Positions 11,639-23,900 of a stretch of 64,000 bases of DNA are shown one piece after another. Source of the stretch: Aphidius gifuensis (Eukaryota; Arthropoda; Insecta; Hymenoptera; Braconidae); assembly GCF_014905175.1 (NCBI RefSeq), contig NC_057789.1, forward strand, positions 6,944,001 to 7,008,000, in the 5' to 3' direction. The position numbers and the translations under genes were made by a program. A model generated the notes under the pieces. The model did not search any database. It was not told where the DNA came from and was given only the letters and a program-made list of their open reading frames with translations. Numbering within the stretch: the first letter of the stretch is position 1; the number at the start of each line of letters is the position of its first letter.

Positions 11639-12595
11639 TATGATATATTATTCTTAAACAAAAAAACAACAAATAATGTCAAACATTGATATCTAACCTT
11701 CATCAAATATTATATATACAATTGTTGTTGAGTTAAAATTTCCCAAAATTAAATTTTCAATATTGAATAATTTTTTTTCTTTTATTGCATTTTAGTTATT
11801 AAAAAATAATTAATAATACTATTGAAGTATTTAAATTATTTTTTTTTTTTATCAACAAGTTTTTTATTTTTATAAATAATAGTAATTGTTTAAATTAATT
11901 TGTGTATACCAATAAAATTTACAGATGAATGAGAGAGTAACACGTTGATTCAATTGATTATTATAATTATTATTTTAAATGCAGTTAAATAGTTTTTAAA
12001 TTATAAATAGTACAAACATATTAAATATGTAGTAATAATAATTTAATAATTATATTTTTAAATTATATTTTATATTTAATTAATGACGAATAAACAATGA
12101 TGCTTCTTGTAGTTGGCACAAGGTCAAATACACAACACACACCAACACAAACTCAAACATTTTCTCCATTTTCTTTTTAACGTTAAGGTTAATTTACATG
12201 AAATATTGCACATGCGCAAATGTAATTTTTATAATAATTAATTAAACAAAATAAAGTAAATAATGGTGTTTATTTATTGTTAATTTATTGAATATTTATT
12301 TATTATTTTTTATATTAATTGTTTAAATAATTTCTTAGAATTATTTCTTAGAAAATGACACCATCTATTGGTTGAGTACCAAACAAAGATAAAAAAAAAA
12401 ATTGGATTGGTGTGGGAAAAAAAAAATTAAAAATCATTAAAAAAAAAAAAAGGCATTGAATTTACATGTATAGCCATTTTGTGACGCCTCGCGGTTTTTT
12501 GGCTCCTCGTAAACAATAAAAATATATTATAACAAATTAATAATTTTTGATTAGATTAACAAATTACATTTTAATTAACAATAAATATCGACAAA
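11639..12595. promoter_or_regulatory. Divergent intergenic region between PP4 and DHX15
   Basis: This gap of about 960 bp separates two genes transcribed away from each other, so it must hold both promoters. Most is A+T-rich filler. Two less biased patches stand out. Around 12160-12220 there is ttgcgcatgtgc on the minus strand (12208-12218 region), close to the NRF1 palindrome. Around 12478-12512 there is gtgacgcctcgcggtttttt, which lies about 100 bases before the DHX15 start. Inverted CCAAT words (attgg) occur near 12368-12405. The individual sites are inference. Confidence 0.4.
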
Positions 12596-15497
12596 ATGTC
12601 GAAACGTAGAATTGAAGTTGCTGATCCTTACATCAAACGAAAACGGTGAGTAAAAAAAATTGTTGAAAATCAACGTAAACATGATTTTTAATTTTGCCAT
12701 GTGTGTGCTACAATTATTATTTAGACAATATATCAATATTTTGAGTTGATCAATTGACAATGAATGATTATCAATAAAATAGTTATAAAATTAATTATTA
12801 ACAATAATTAATTGTCATTATGTCAAATGAATTGAAAAAAAAAAAAAAGAAACAAAAGTATTTTTTTTTCTTTTTTACTTTCTAATTGAACTCTCATGCT
12901 CTCTATTTTTTAGACAAGCTAATTATACAATTTATTGACCCTTAATTTTGATGATGATAAATATTTAATTGTTGGATTATTTAATGAATGTATTATTAAT
13001 GAAAAAAAAAATGTAAATAACAAATGTATTTGAGGTTACAATGAATGATGTTTTTTTTTTTCAATTGAATTTTTAGTGATGGTGAAGCTGGTGAAAATTC
13101 ATCGACATCAGCACTTGCCCCATCAATACCAGCTCCATTACCAAAAGCTCAATCACAAATAAATCCATACACACAATTACCATACACAGCTCGTTATCAT
13201 GATTTTTATAAAAAACGTATAACACTTCCAGTATTTGAATATCGTGCTGAATTTATGCGTTTATTAGCACAACATCAGTGTATTGTACTTGTTGGTGAAA
13301 CTGGATCTGGTAAAACAACTCAAATACCACAATGGTGTGTTGAATACTCAGTGTCAATGGGATCAAAAGGTGTTGCATGTACTCAACCACGTCGTGTTGC
13401 TGCAATGTCAGTTGCTCAACGTGTATCTGAAGAAATGGATGTACAACTTGGTGAACAAGTTGGTTATAGTATACGTTTTGAAGATTGCAGTGGACCACGA
13501 ACAGTTTTAAAATATATGACTGATGGTATGTTATTACGTGAAGGTATGTCTGATCCAATGCTTGAAGGTTATCAAGTTATATTACTTGATGAAGCTCATG
13601 AAAGAACATTAGCAACTGATTTATTAATGGGTGTATTAAAAGAAGTTATAAAACAACGTTCAGATTTAAAACTTGTTATTATGAGTGCAACACTTGATGC
13701 TGGTAAATTTCAACAATATTTTGATAATGCACCACTTATGAATGTACCTGGTAGAACACATCCAGTTGAAATTTTTTATACACCAGAACCAGAAAGAGAT
13801 TATCTTGAAGCAGCAATACGTACTGTTATACAAATACATATGTGTGAAGAAGTACCTGGTGATTTATTATTATTTTTAACTGGACAAGAAGAAATTGAAG
13901 AAGCATGTAAAAGAGTTAAAAGAGAAATGGATAATTTAGGACCAGAAGTTGGTGAATTAAAATGTATACCATTATATTCAACATTACCACCAAATTTACA
14001 ACAAAGAATATTTGAATCAGCACCACCAAATAAACAAAATGGTGCTATTGGTAGAAAAGTTGTTGTATCAACAAATATTGCTGAAACATCATTGACAATT
14101 GATGGTGTTGTATTTGTTATTGATCCTGGTTTTGCTAAACAAAAAGTATATAATCCACGTATACGTGTTGAATCATTACTTGTATCACCAATAAGTAAAG
14201 CATCAGCACAACAAAGAGCTGGTAGAGCTGGACGTACAAAACCTGGTAAATGTTTTAGGCTTTATACTGAAAAAGCATATAAAAATGAAATGCAAGATAA
14301 TACATATCCAGAAATATTACGTTCAAATCTTGGTAGTGTTGTATTACAATTGAAAAAATTGGGTATTGATGATTTGGTACATTTTGATTTTATGGATCCA
14401 CCAGCACCAGAAACACTTATGAGAGCACTTGAATTACTTAATTATTTAGCTGCTCTTGATGATGATGGTAATTTAACTGATTTAGGTGCTATTATGGCTG
14501 AATTTCCATTGGATCCACAACTTGCTAAAATGTTGATTGCATCATGTAATCACAATTGCAGCAATGAAATACTCAGTATCACTGCAATGTTATCAGGTAA
14601 AGTTTACATATTATTATTTAATTTTTAAAATTTTAATTTAATTTTTAATTTACAAGTATGTGTGAGTGAGAGGTATAATATGTTTTTTTAATTTACGATT
14701 GATATGGTATTAGTCCCACAGTGTTTTGTCAGACCAAATGAAGCTAAAAAAGCAGCAGATGATGCTAAAATGAAATTTGCCCATATTGATGGTGATCATT
14801 TGACGTTATTAAATGTTTATCATGCTTTCAAACAAAGTGAGTTTTTTTTTTATTTTTATTGTTATTATTCTAACAATGTTTTATTTGATAACTTTATATA
14901 ATAATATTTTTTTTTTATTTATTATTTAGACAAAGAAGATCCACAATGGTGTTATGATCACTTTGTCAACTATCGTTCATTAAAAAGTGGAGACAATGTA
15001 CGTCAACAATTAAGCAGAATTATGGATAGATTTTCACTTAAAAGAACATCAACTGATTTTACTTCAAAGGATTATTATATTAACATAAGAAAAGCACTTG
15101 TTGATGGTTTTTTTATGCAAGTTGCACATTTGGAAAGAACTGGACATTATTTAACTATTAAGGATAATCAAATTGTTCAATTACATCCTAGTACATGTTT
15201 AGGACACAAACCAGAATGGGTTATTTACAATGAATTTGTTCTAACAACAAAAAATTATATTAGAACTGTTACTGATATTAAACGTATGTATCTTATTTTT
15301 ATTCTTCTAATTAATTTAATAATTTCGTTGTTTTAATTTTAATCTTAAATTGTATTTGTTTTTTTTTAGCTGAGTGGCTTTTGAAAATAGCTCCACAATA
15401 TTATGACCTACAAAATTTCCCACAATGTGAAGCAAAGAGACAGCTTGAGGTCATTCAAGCAAGAATAGAGTCAAAACAATATCAAGAAGGCTTCTAA
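12596..15497 (+). CDS. DHX15: DEAH-box RNA helicase DHX15 (Prp43 orthologue)
   Basis: Five exons (12596-12645, 13077-14596, 14714-14836, 14930-15283, 15370-15497) join in phase to 724 aa. DHX15/Prp43 is an ATP-dependent RNA helicase that dismantles the intron-lariat spliceosome and acts in ribosome biogenesis, working with G-patch cofactors in the nucleus. Helicase motifs are all intact: GETGSGKT (90-97), DEAH (188-191), SAT (220-222) and QRAGRAGR (396-403). These are followed by winged-helix, ratchet and OB-fold regions ending in QARIESKQYQEGF. The N-terminal leader before the helicase core is short, as in other insect copies, and starts MSKRRIEVADPYIKRKR. Intron 1 is 431 bases and the rest are 86-117 bases. 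I see no disruption. Confidence 0.97.
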
Positions 15498-16474
15498 CCA
15501 TCTTCGAGCCTAGAAAAACTTTCATTATTGTTATTCAGTAGCTTCAATATTTCATGATATAAATATTATCATTTTGATCCATTTTAATTGTTGATAACAA
15601 TTTTTTTAGAGCACTGTAAACTATTTTTCTTTTTACCTTCAAATTAAAAATATCACTTTCATATTTATATTATTATAAATAACAAACAATAATAAATTAA
15701 ACAATTTTATGCTTTTTATTATTTCAAAAAAAAAAAAAAAACAATTTAAAATGTACGAGTTTAAATATTAATAAGCACGAGATAAAAAAAAAAAAACAAC
15801 AACATTTATTTATATTGCTTATTAACAGATACAATTAATTTTATTATAATTGTTTTCTCAGCATTAGATAATTATAATTAATGAATTAATATACATAGAA
15901 ATTTCTTAGAATTAGAAAAAACATTTTTCTTTTGTTAGAAATACTTTTAATTTGACAATAGAATCAAACAAAAATTAATAAGATAAAAAAGTAAATATAG
16001 TTTTAGTTTCATCAACAGTACAGTGTTTTATTTTTTTCAGCAATAGTTGTTTAATTAGTAAAACAAAAAATTATGTAAGGGCATTATTTGTATTTTAACG
16101 AAGAAAAAAAAAAAAAAAAAAGGAATTTAAGTTTTGTAAATAATTAACAATTGAATATTTCAATTTAAATTATCTATGAGGAATGAAATATGATTGACAT
16201 TGTAATGAATCATTCCAATCAATAAAAAATTTAAAAATAATAATAAATAATCGTTTTGAAGGTCGTGTTTTGAGAACCACTGGGAACACGAGGGCGCACA
16301 CGCTGAATTTTTTTTTTTTTAATGGTAGGCAGGTAAGCACCACTGGTTATTAAAAAAAAAAAAAATTTCATCATCATTCAATTCAACTCATGAGAACGGA
16401 GATAACACACAAACTTGTGTTTTGTGATTAATTTTTTTTATAAAACAATTGATTAAATTATCCAGATACAAACC
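15498..16474. other. DHX15 3' UTR and GrpE promoter region
   Basis: The left two thirds are A+T-rich with AATAAA-like words (for example near 15690) and look like 3' UTR and spacer. At 16258-16345 base composition changes to a richer patch that includes ggtcgtgttttgagaaccac and two copies of accactgg. This is the likely GrpE promoter or 5' UTR. No start site can be fixed from the sequence. Confidence 0.45.
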
Positions 16475-17547
16475 ATGGCAGTGCCCATTACATCAAGATT
16501 TCTTAAATTTGGTATTGATAGTTTTTGTCAAATAACAAAAAAAAGTGTTTTAAGGTAAGCCATAAAAATCTCTATGTCATTTTTAATTAAACATTTTAAT
16601 CATCATGCTAAAATACACATGAAAATTAAAGGTTATGTATTAGATAATGACGACTCGAATATTCTCTCTTATTTTAATTTTTAAATATTAAATTAATAAG
16701 TAAATATTTTGGTTAATTATATTATCAATATTTATATTTTCAATTAACCTCAACATATGATGCAACATTACATTAAGTCTATGAATTAATTTTTTATCAT
16801 CTTGTCAACAAGAAATTTATGCTAATGAAATTAAAATTTATCAACAGGACACAATCAATAAATTCGTTGTTAATAAATCAACGAAAAAATTATGGCACAG
16901 CAACAGAAGAAAAAAAAGTTGATGCAGATGCACCAGCAGATACACCAGCAGATGTACCAGAGACTGAAAAAAAATTAAAATCTGAAATTGAAGAATTAAA
17001 TAAGGAGCTTGTATTATTGAAGGAAAAAAATATTGAACTTGATGATAAATATAAAAGAGCATTAGCTGATGGTCAAAATACAAGATTACGATTAACAGAT
17101 GCAATTGCTGATGCTAAAATATATGCAGTTCAAGGATTTTGCAAGGATCTTTTGGGTGTTGCTGATATATTAGGCAAAGCAACTGAAAGTGTACCAAAAG
17201 ATGAACTTACTGAACAAAATCCTCATCTTAAATCACTCTATGAAGGTCTCAGATTAACTGAATCTGAATTACACAAGGTACCTTTTAATTATTACACAAT
17301 CAATAAGATCATTGCAAATTACAGTTTTAATAAATTAATTTTTTTTTTTACTATTTAGGCATTTAAAAAACATGGATTAGTATCTATGAATCCACTTGAT
17401 GAAAAATTTGATCCAGAACAACACGAGTCATTATTTCAACAAAAAGTTGAAGGTAAAGAGCCTGGAACAATTGTTGTCGTTTCAAAAGTTGGATATAAAC
17501 TTCATCAAAGAGTTGTCAGACCAGCTCTTGTGGTTATTGCAAATTAA
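16475..17547 (+). CDS. Roe1: Mitochondrial GrpE homologue (nucleotide exchange factor for mtHsp70)
   Basis: Three exons (16475-16554, 16848-17277, 17359-17547) join in phase to 232 aa. GrpE releases ADP from the matrix Hsp70 chaperone during protein import and folding. The first 45 or so residues are basic, rich in Ser/Thr and lack acidic residues (MAVPITSRFLKFG...QRKNYGTA), a mitochondrial presequence. A run of acidic and Ala/Pro residues follows, then the long dimerising helix (about 65-115, heptad-like Leu/Ile/Lys/Glu) and the C-terminal beta domain with MNPLDEKFDPEQHE, KEPGTIVVV and GYKLHQRVVRPALVVIAN, which are hallmark GrpE sequences. The length fits metazoan mitochondrial GrpE. The 3' end is 213 bp from the 3' end of the convergent MLH1 gene. 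The symbol is that of the Drosophila orthologue. Confidence 0.95.
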
Positions 17548-17759
17548 TATATTTAAAAAAAAGAAATAAAAAACTTTTTTAATCTTAATCAACAATAAGT
17601 CGTGTAATTCTGTGTACTTTTTATCATAAATTGTTGAATATGTTAAATAAAATAAGAAAAAAACTAAAATCAAATTGAATTTTTACAAAAAATATAAATA
17701 TATATTTATTAACAGTTTTTTTTTTTTTGTTTAGTGAGGTATTGATTAATAATTATATA

Positions 17760-20720
17760 TTAACATCTTTCAAAGACTTTATATAAATTTGGAAGACTTG
17801 CAACTTGAAGAATTGTTGAATCATGTGAAAAATGTTTTGGTGGTAATAGACTTTCTTTAATTGCTGGATAAAGAACATGTTCAATCATGTGTTTAGAATC
17901 ATATTGTTCATTACTATAATCAACATGACTAAAAAACTTTGCAGTTTCACGACAAATACCATCAAAACATTCTTTTTCAGTAGTCCAATTGACCTCAGTT
18001 GATAAACGAAGAATATAAACTGGTAAATCACCTGGACATGGTAAATATTTATCCAATAATACTGGTAATGATTTTAGATAACCTTTTGAATCAATGACAA
18101 TTGAAAAATATTCTTTTAACATTGGTGCTTTTTCAATAAGTAAATTTGTTACTCTTTGAGCAATTTCTTCTTTGGGTCCATCGTCTTCTGTCCATCCTAC
18201 TTCTTCTGTGCTCAATCCAAGCATTGCCAGATCTGTTAATGACAAAGGATCCTAAATAAAAAATTAATAATCAAATTAATTACATTGATAATTATTTATC
18301 CATTAATTAATTCATGATTACTTACTGAAAATTTCAAAACTCCATAATTTGCAAAATCATAAAGCATAATTTCGTAAAAAAGTTCTTCACTGAAAAAAAG
18401 AAAAAAAAAAAATTATTTATTTATTATTAAAGTAATATTGCATAATTATAAAAAAATAATTTATTAATTTTTTTGATATAATTATGCACAATTACGAGTT
18501 ACTTTCACTCGTTGATTGTGTCGTGTTATAGTCGTCATTAATGTGTCTTGTTTGATTTCTTAATAAACTGTCATTAATCATTAATATCTAGTTGAAAGAA
18601 AATTAATAAAAATAATTATAGTTAAATGAAAAATTCTTACGCAAGTATTCTTGTTTTACAAATGTAAAGATTGACATCACTTTGAAATAAAACAAGATCA
18701 TTTTTAACACATCCAATGAATGACATTTCAGAAAGTATTTTTTTCAAGCCTTCATGATAATTATCTTCTACATCTTTACGTAATTGTAAAACAGTTGTTA
18801 GTTTAACTGGTCGTCGAAAATTATTTATTGAATAAGATTTAAATTCACTCAATTGACTTGGTTCAATTTTATCATTTGATTTTATTGATTCATCAACTTG
18901 ATTATTATCTGGGCTTGAAACGTCAACATTTTTTTCTTTTTCTTTTGCTTTTTCTATGCTTTTAGTATTTTTATTGTTAATATTTTCATTTGTTTCTTCA
19001 TCAGCTTGAGGTTTTTCTTGTAATTCAATATGTGGAACAACTGTTTTTATTGCTGGATCAACGACATTAGATTTAGAATTATCTTGAGGTGGCTCATCAT
19101 CACTATCCATAAGTACAAAAGAATCATCTGGAATAATATCTTCATTTTGTTTATCATTTGGTTTTAATATTTCAACAGTAATTGGAGGATCAGTAGGAGC
19201 ATTTGTTGAATTTGATGATTGAGATGATGAATCATCAAGAATTTTAGCCCAATTTCCTTGAGGATTTCCTCGTTCATTTGATTGTGTTGGTTCTGGTGTT
19301 GTCAGAGCATCGCTAGGACAAGTAAGCTGAAAGTTGTTATTCAATGATTCATCACTAATTTTATCAACAATTGATTCATCATTTATTTTATCAACAATTG
19401 ATTCATCATTAGTTTTATCCGCAATTGATTCATCATGTTTTGCATTAATTGTAAAATTAAATTTATCCAATTTTTGATCATTAGCATCTGTTCTAATCAT
19501 ATTTTTAGCATACAATTTTTTATCATCTTTATTTTTATCTTTACTGTATTCTGGCAATACTTCTTCAAGATCTTCTTTGGTTATATCAACTTGTGGTAAT
19601 CTTGCTTGAACATAAAATGTTCTTGATGATGTATTTGTTGATAATTTTTCATCCAATGCACCTTTGACAATTTCAATTATTGTATCCTCATGAAGAAATC
19701 TTACTTCATGTTTTGTTGGATGAACATTAACATCAACAATATTTGGATCAATTTCCAATGATATATAACACCAAGGATGAGTTTTTTTTGGTAAATAAAT
19801 TGAATATAAATCTTCTAGCATTTTTTTAATTGGTGTTGAATCAACAAGTCTATGATTAATAAATAATAATAATGTCATTCGTTTCTAGCAATTGTTATTG
19901 CTTGTTGTTTTGTAATGGGTTTAGGTTGGCATAACGTTTTGTTTTTTTAGTGTAAAACCAACATGTGGATTATGAATTGCATATCTTGTTACGAATTGCT
20001 GTTGCCATTCTTGTTGCATTTAATTCTTGTTACAACATTGTAAAATAAATTCTCTATGAGAATTGTTGTACCCTGATTACCAGCAATTGATTTAATATCA
20101 TTTTTTAATTTTCCATCAGTATATGATGCTCTAGAAAAATTAATAAACAATTAATTACAAAATATTCTAAAGTATTTTAAATGAAAAATAAAATAATTGC
20201 TTACTTGTAAGCAACATTGCTCAATGATGTTTTTGTGGTAATTGTCAAGTGGGCAACATGACTTATACTTGCCAATGCTTCACCACGAAATCCAAATGTT
20301 GAAATTGATTTAAGATCTTCAAATTTTTGAAGTTTACTTGTCGTAAATCTTTCACATACTATTTCCATATCTTCTTTTCTAATTCCAGTACCATTGTCTT
20401 GGATCTAAATTAATATTTTTATCAATTATTATCATTACAAAAGAAATTTTAATATTTTTAAATACCTGAAGAGATTTTAGTCCACCATCTTTGACAGTTA
20501 TTTGAATATTTGTTGATTTTGCATCAAGACTGTGTTAAACATAAATTAAAAAAAAAATAAATAAACAATGATAAATTATTTTGATGACAATTATTGATAT
20601 ATCTAACCTGTTTTCAATTAATTCTTTTAGTGCATTTGCTGGTCTCTGGATAACTTCTCCAGCAGCAATTCTATTGACAACAACTTCATCTAATTTTTTT
20701 ATTTTTGCTGGAGTTGACAT
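17760..20720 (-). CDS. Mlh1: DNA mismatch repair protein MLH1, reading frame disrupted
   Basis: Six exons on the minus strand: 20608-20720, 20466-20529, 20205-20404, 18641-20130, 18326-18388, 17760-18251. MLH1 is the common subunit of MutL heterodimers in post-replicative mismatch repair and meiotic crossing over. The first three exons give an intact GHKL ATPase start (VVNRIAAGEVIQRPANALKE, DNGTGI, GFRGEA). The last part has the C-terminal dimerisation domain and the invariant MLH1 ending FERC. The frame is nevertheless broken. In exon 4 the frame leaving LFYNVVTR reaches a stop at 19989-19991, and the frame carrying RYAIHNPHVGFTLKKQN has two further stops before KRMTLLLFINHRLVDS; about 45 expected residues are missing there. 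Exon 5 lacks one base between YEIM and YDFA (near 18358). It is either a decaying gene or a locally faulty assembly. Confidence 0.85.
19865..20010 (-). pseudogene. Disrupted, shortened segment of MLH1 exon 4
   Basis: This part of exon 4 should encode the end of the ATPase domain and most of the transducer domain linking VTR to LLLFINHR. A frame change occurs just after VVTRI (about 20000-20010), a TAA falls at 19989-19991 in the incoming frame, and TAA and TAG stops fall in the outgoing frame just before KRMTLLLF. A 51-base removal between AAAC and AAACGAATG would exclude both later stops (gt...ctag ends), but the donor is poor and about 45 conserved residues would still be absent. A cluster of small deletions or an assembly fault fits better than an intron. 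Confidence 0.6.
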
Positions 20721-20845
20721 TATTTACAACAGTTACTTTGTGTTTGATAAATAAATAAACAAAAACAAAATAATTATGCACACACCGGTTTGATGTTATT
20801 GTTGTTTATAAAAATATTTTTTGACAATTTTCGTTTTTACCTGTA

Positions 20846-20890
20846 GGTAACTATTGGTTACCAAAAAAAAGGGCGGAGCTTATTATTGGC
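20846..20890 (-). promoter_or_regulatory. Likely MLH1 upstream promoter elements
   Basis: About 125-170 bases upstream of the MLH1 start codon there is a perfect palindromic pair GGTAAC/GTTACC (20846-20851 and 20857-20862) around TATTG, then gggcggag (20871-20878), a GC-box-like word, and attggcccgcg (from 20885), an inverted CCAAT. This patch is clearly less A+T-rich than its surroundings. The functional role is inferred from position. Confidence 0.35.
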
Positions 20891-20962
20891 CCGCGTAATT
20901 TAAAAGAAAATTTTAAATTACAAACGAAATTATTAAATTAGCATAAAAACCATAATAAAAAA

Positions 20963-23900
20963 AAAAAAACAATATAGAGCATGATAATATATTTTGAAGC
21001 TCCAAGTTTATGTGAACTTTCTTCGACCTTGTTTTTTTTTTTATTAATGATATCACGCAAATTCTCAAAAAATATATATAAATAAACAAGATAATTTATA
21101 TGATAAAAATTTTAATAATCCAACGATTTAAAATTAACCCATTTATAAATCAAGTTCATAAAAATAATTCTCTATATTGTTTTCATATTTTTATAAATCA
21201 TTTTTTATTTTCTTTTCAAAACTAATTATTATCAATAATTAGATTTGAGTGGATAAACACATGCTAAAGAAGAGATCATATGAGTAGAAAGGAACTTCGC
21301 TTGATGAGCAATAATCATATACAGTGATGATTAAAAAGTATTAGAAGAAGTGAGAACATCAAGCGATGGAGCATTTGTAAAAGCAAACACGAAGTAATCA
21401 AGTAAAGGTAAAGAGAGAAAGTACATACATCTTTCTTACAAACAAGTATTATTTTTTCATTTATTTTTATTGTTGTTGATGTTGTTATTGTTGTCAATAT
21501 TGTTGGCTCGTGCGGTTAGCTCAGTGCATGCTCGGCAGTTGAGTTTACCAGGTGAATAATAAAACAAGAAAAATCACAGAGTGCGTTCAACCCGTGTACA
21601 ATATAAACGAGTGTGTAATAATCTATGTACTTGTATATTTTATTATTTTTAAAGTGAAAATTTTGTGTGTTTTTTATATACTAAAAAGTGCAGCTGGATG
21701 ATATTTTATTTTACAAAAATTATGACAACAAAAATGATCAAATTTAAATTATCCATAAATATTTATAATAAATAAAAAAAAAATATAAATACTACGTATA
21801 AATTGCAGTAAGTTTTGTTTATAAACTTTTTTTTTTTTTATTTATTTTGTCACATTTAAAAATTATTTTTTGTTATAAAAAAAAAAAGGAATTTTAACAC
21901 TTGTTAAAAACACTTGCTTAAAAAAAATTTTATACTTGAATTTTTTTTTTTTTAGAATATTCTAGGTACGGATTTAAATGTTATATTAACGATGAATTTT
22001 TATTTTTTTTATTTTTTAATGAAAAATAATAATTTATGAAAAAACTTACATGCGCTTTTTTATGCTTTATCACGTAGTAAGTTCGTGTTCACTTGCACAT
22101 CTTAGTTTACTCAAGTTTTTCAAAAGCATATAATTTTGATTTTTTTTTTTATCCATGTATAACTAAAATAGAGAATATGAAATGAAAGAAATGAATAAAT
22201 ATTTGTGTGTGAATCCATTGATCCCTGGATTTTATTACTTTTTTTATTTATTTTTTTTTTTCGTTTGGTTTATCAGTGTGGCACGTGAGTACTGGAATTA
22301 TCCCACACTTTTTGGATTGAATGTCGAATAATAAATGTGTGGGTGCAGTATATATTGCATCGACTGAACGAAAATTTCGAGGACATTTACGATAGCCAGA
22401 GATTCGCAATCTGCATTCAAGGTCGAGGTCAGGAAAATTTAGTTTTCGTACAAAAAAACTTTTTCTTTTTCTTTATACACATGTATATTATGTACAAAAT
22501 GTATTTAATTAAAAAGTTTTAAATTTAATATTGAAATAAAGATAAATAAAATACAAAAAATTAAAAACCCAGTCTACAATATGACAATTAAATTTACAAA
22601 AATTACTTTCACTCTTGAAATGATTTAAAAATAATTTTTTCTTCTTTGTAATTGACGTAATAACTATATAATTTTCGAGTTTGAAATAATAATATTTCGA
22701 AATAGACTATATTTCATATTTTCTGTGACAATATAATTTTAATTTTAACAAGACAATATTTAAATAAAAAACTTAAAATTTTTACAGTAATATCTCTTTA
22801 TAACACCTGCAAAATTTATATTCAATTATTATTAGAGTCGAGGAAATTGTATAGAAAGGAGATATATACTTAACAACTGACCACGGGATAAACAAAATAA
22901 TAAAGTTGCGTTCTATTAATCGCATAGAAAATATATTTATCTATCAAAAGATTTGAATAAATAAATATGAGGATGTGACAATTATGAGAAAGAAAGAGAT
23001 AATAATTCAATCTCATATTAGTGCCTGAATATCAGTTTACAAATCCATCAATGTGAAAAAAAATTATAATTACAGAAAGGAAGAAAAAGTAATTTTAGAC
23101 AGTATGAAAACAAATAAAATTATATAAAATACAACTTACGCATCGTTTCATTTCATAAATAGGTCAACAACTATTTTCTACTCTGATATTTTTTCATCAA
23201 AACTTCATGTCGCAATTATAGATCCTCACCCACTTAATTCTAATTGAGATTTTCCGAGTCGTCGAAGGCACATAAACTACATCTTTATCTTCTTCCTTTT
23301 CTTTTTGACTATATTATTTCAAAGTATTAGCCAAAGAACAATCAAACTGACGTGAAGAACAATAGTTAATTATTTGTTTTCTTTTCACCATAACTTTTTG
23401 TTATCATTATGCGAATAAACTAAATTAAACATCTCAATAAACTTTATATCAGATTAATAATTATAATATCATTAAAAAAAATTAATTTACATTTTTTATT
23501 TTCAATAGAAATTCACAGAGAAATGACAAATTAATTTTATTTCTATGAAATTCATCAAATTACTTTATCCATTGTTAAATAATGAATTTAAAAAAAAAAA
23601 AAAATCAAAAATAAATATACTCTTAAAAATAATAAAAATAAAAAATATTAATTACTGTAATAAAAAAAAGAAAATGATGAAAAATATTTATAACAAGGAA
23701 AATGTGTAAAAAAAAAAAATAAAAGAAAAATATTTTTTGATTTCTTTTATGATATATTTTTTATTTATTTATTTTATTTCAATTCGAATGTCATACTAAA
23801 AAAAATTTATCAAACCAAAGGGATAAAAAAAAAAGAATCAGTTGAAAAGATATTGAAAACATTGGATGCACTACAAAAGCCAAAATAAAGATGTTTGAAA

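Noticed and set aside
19870..19921. 51-base intron explaining the MLH1 exon 4 stops
   Set aside because: It would remove two stops, but the donor (gttatg) is poor, the segment is not A+T-rich like other introns here, about 45 conserved residues stay missing and the stop at 19989 remains.
21511..21600. tRNA gene or tRNA-derived SINE
   Set aside because: ttagctcagtgc resembles an A box and gcgttcaaccc a B box, but they are about 70 bases apart, no acceptor-stem pairing exists and no cloverleaf can be drawn.
22337..22522. 61-codon frame starting MWVQYILHRLNENF
   Set aside because: It runs into a Phe/Lys homopolymer end, has no homologue I recognise and lacks promoter or splice support; kept only as a composition island.
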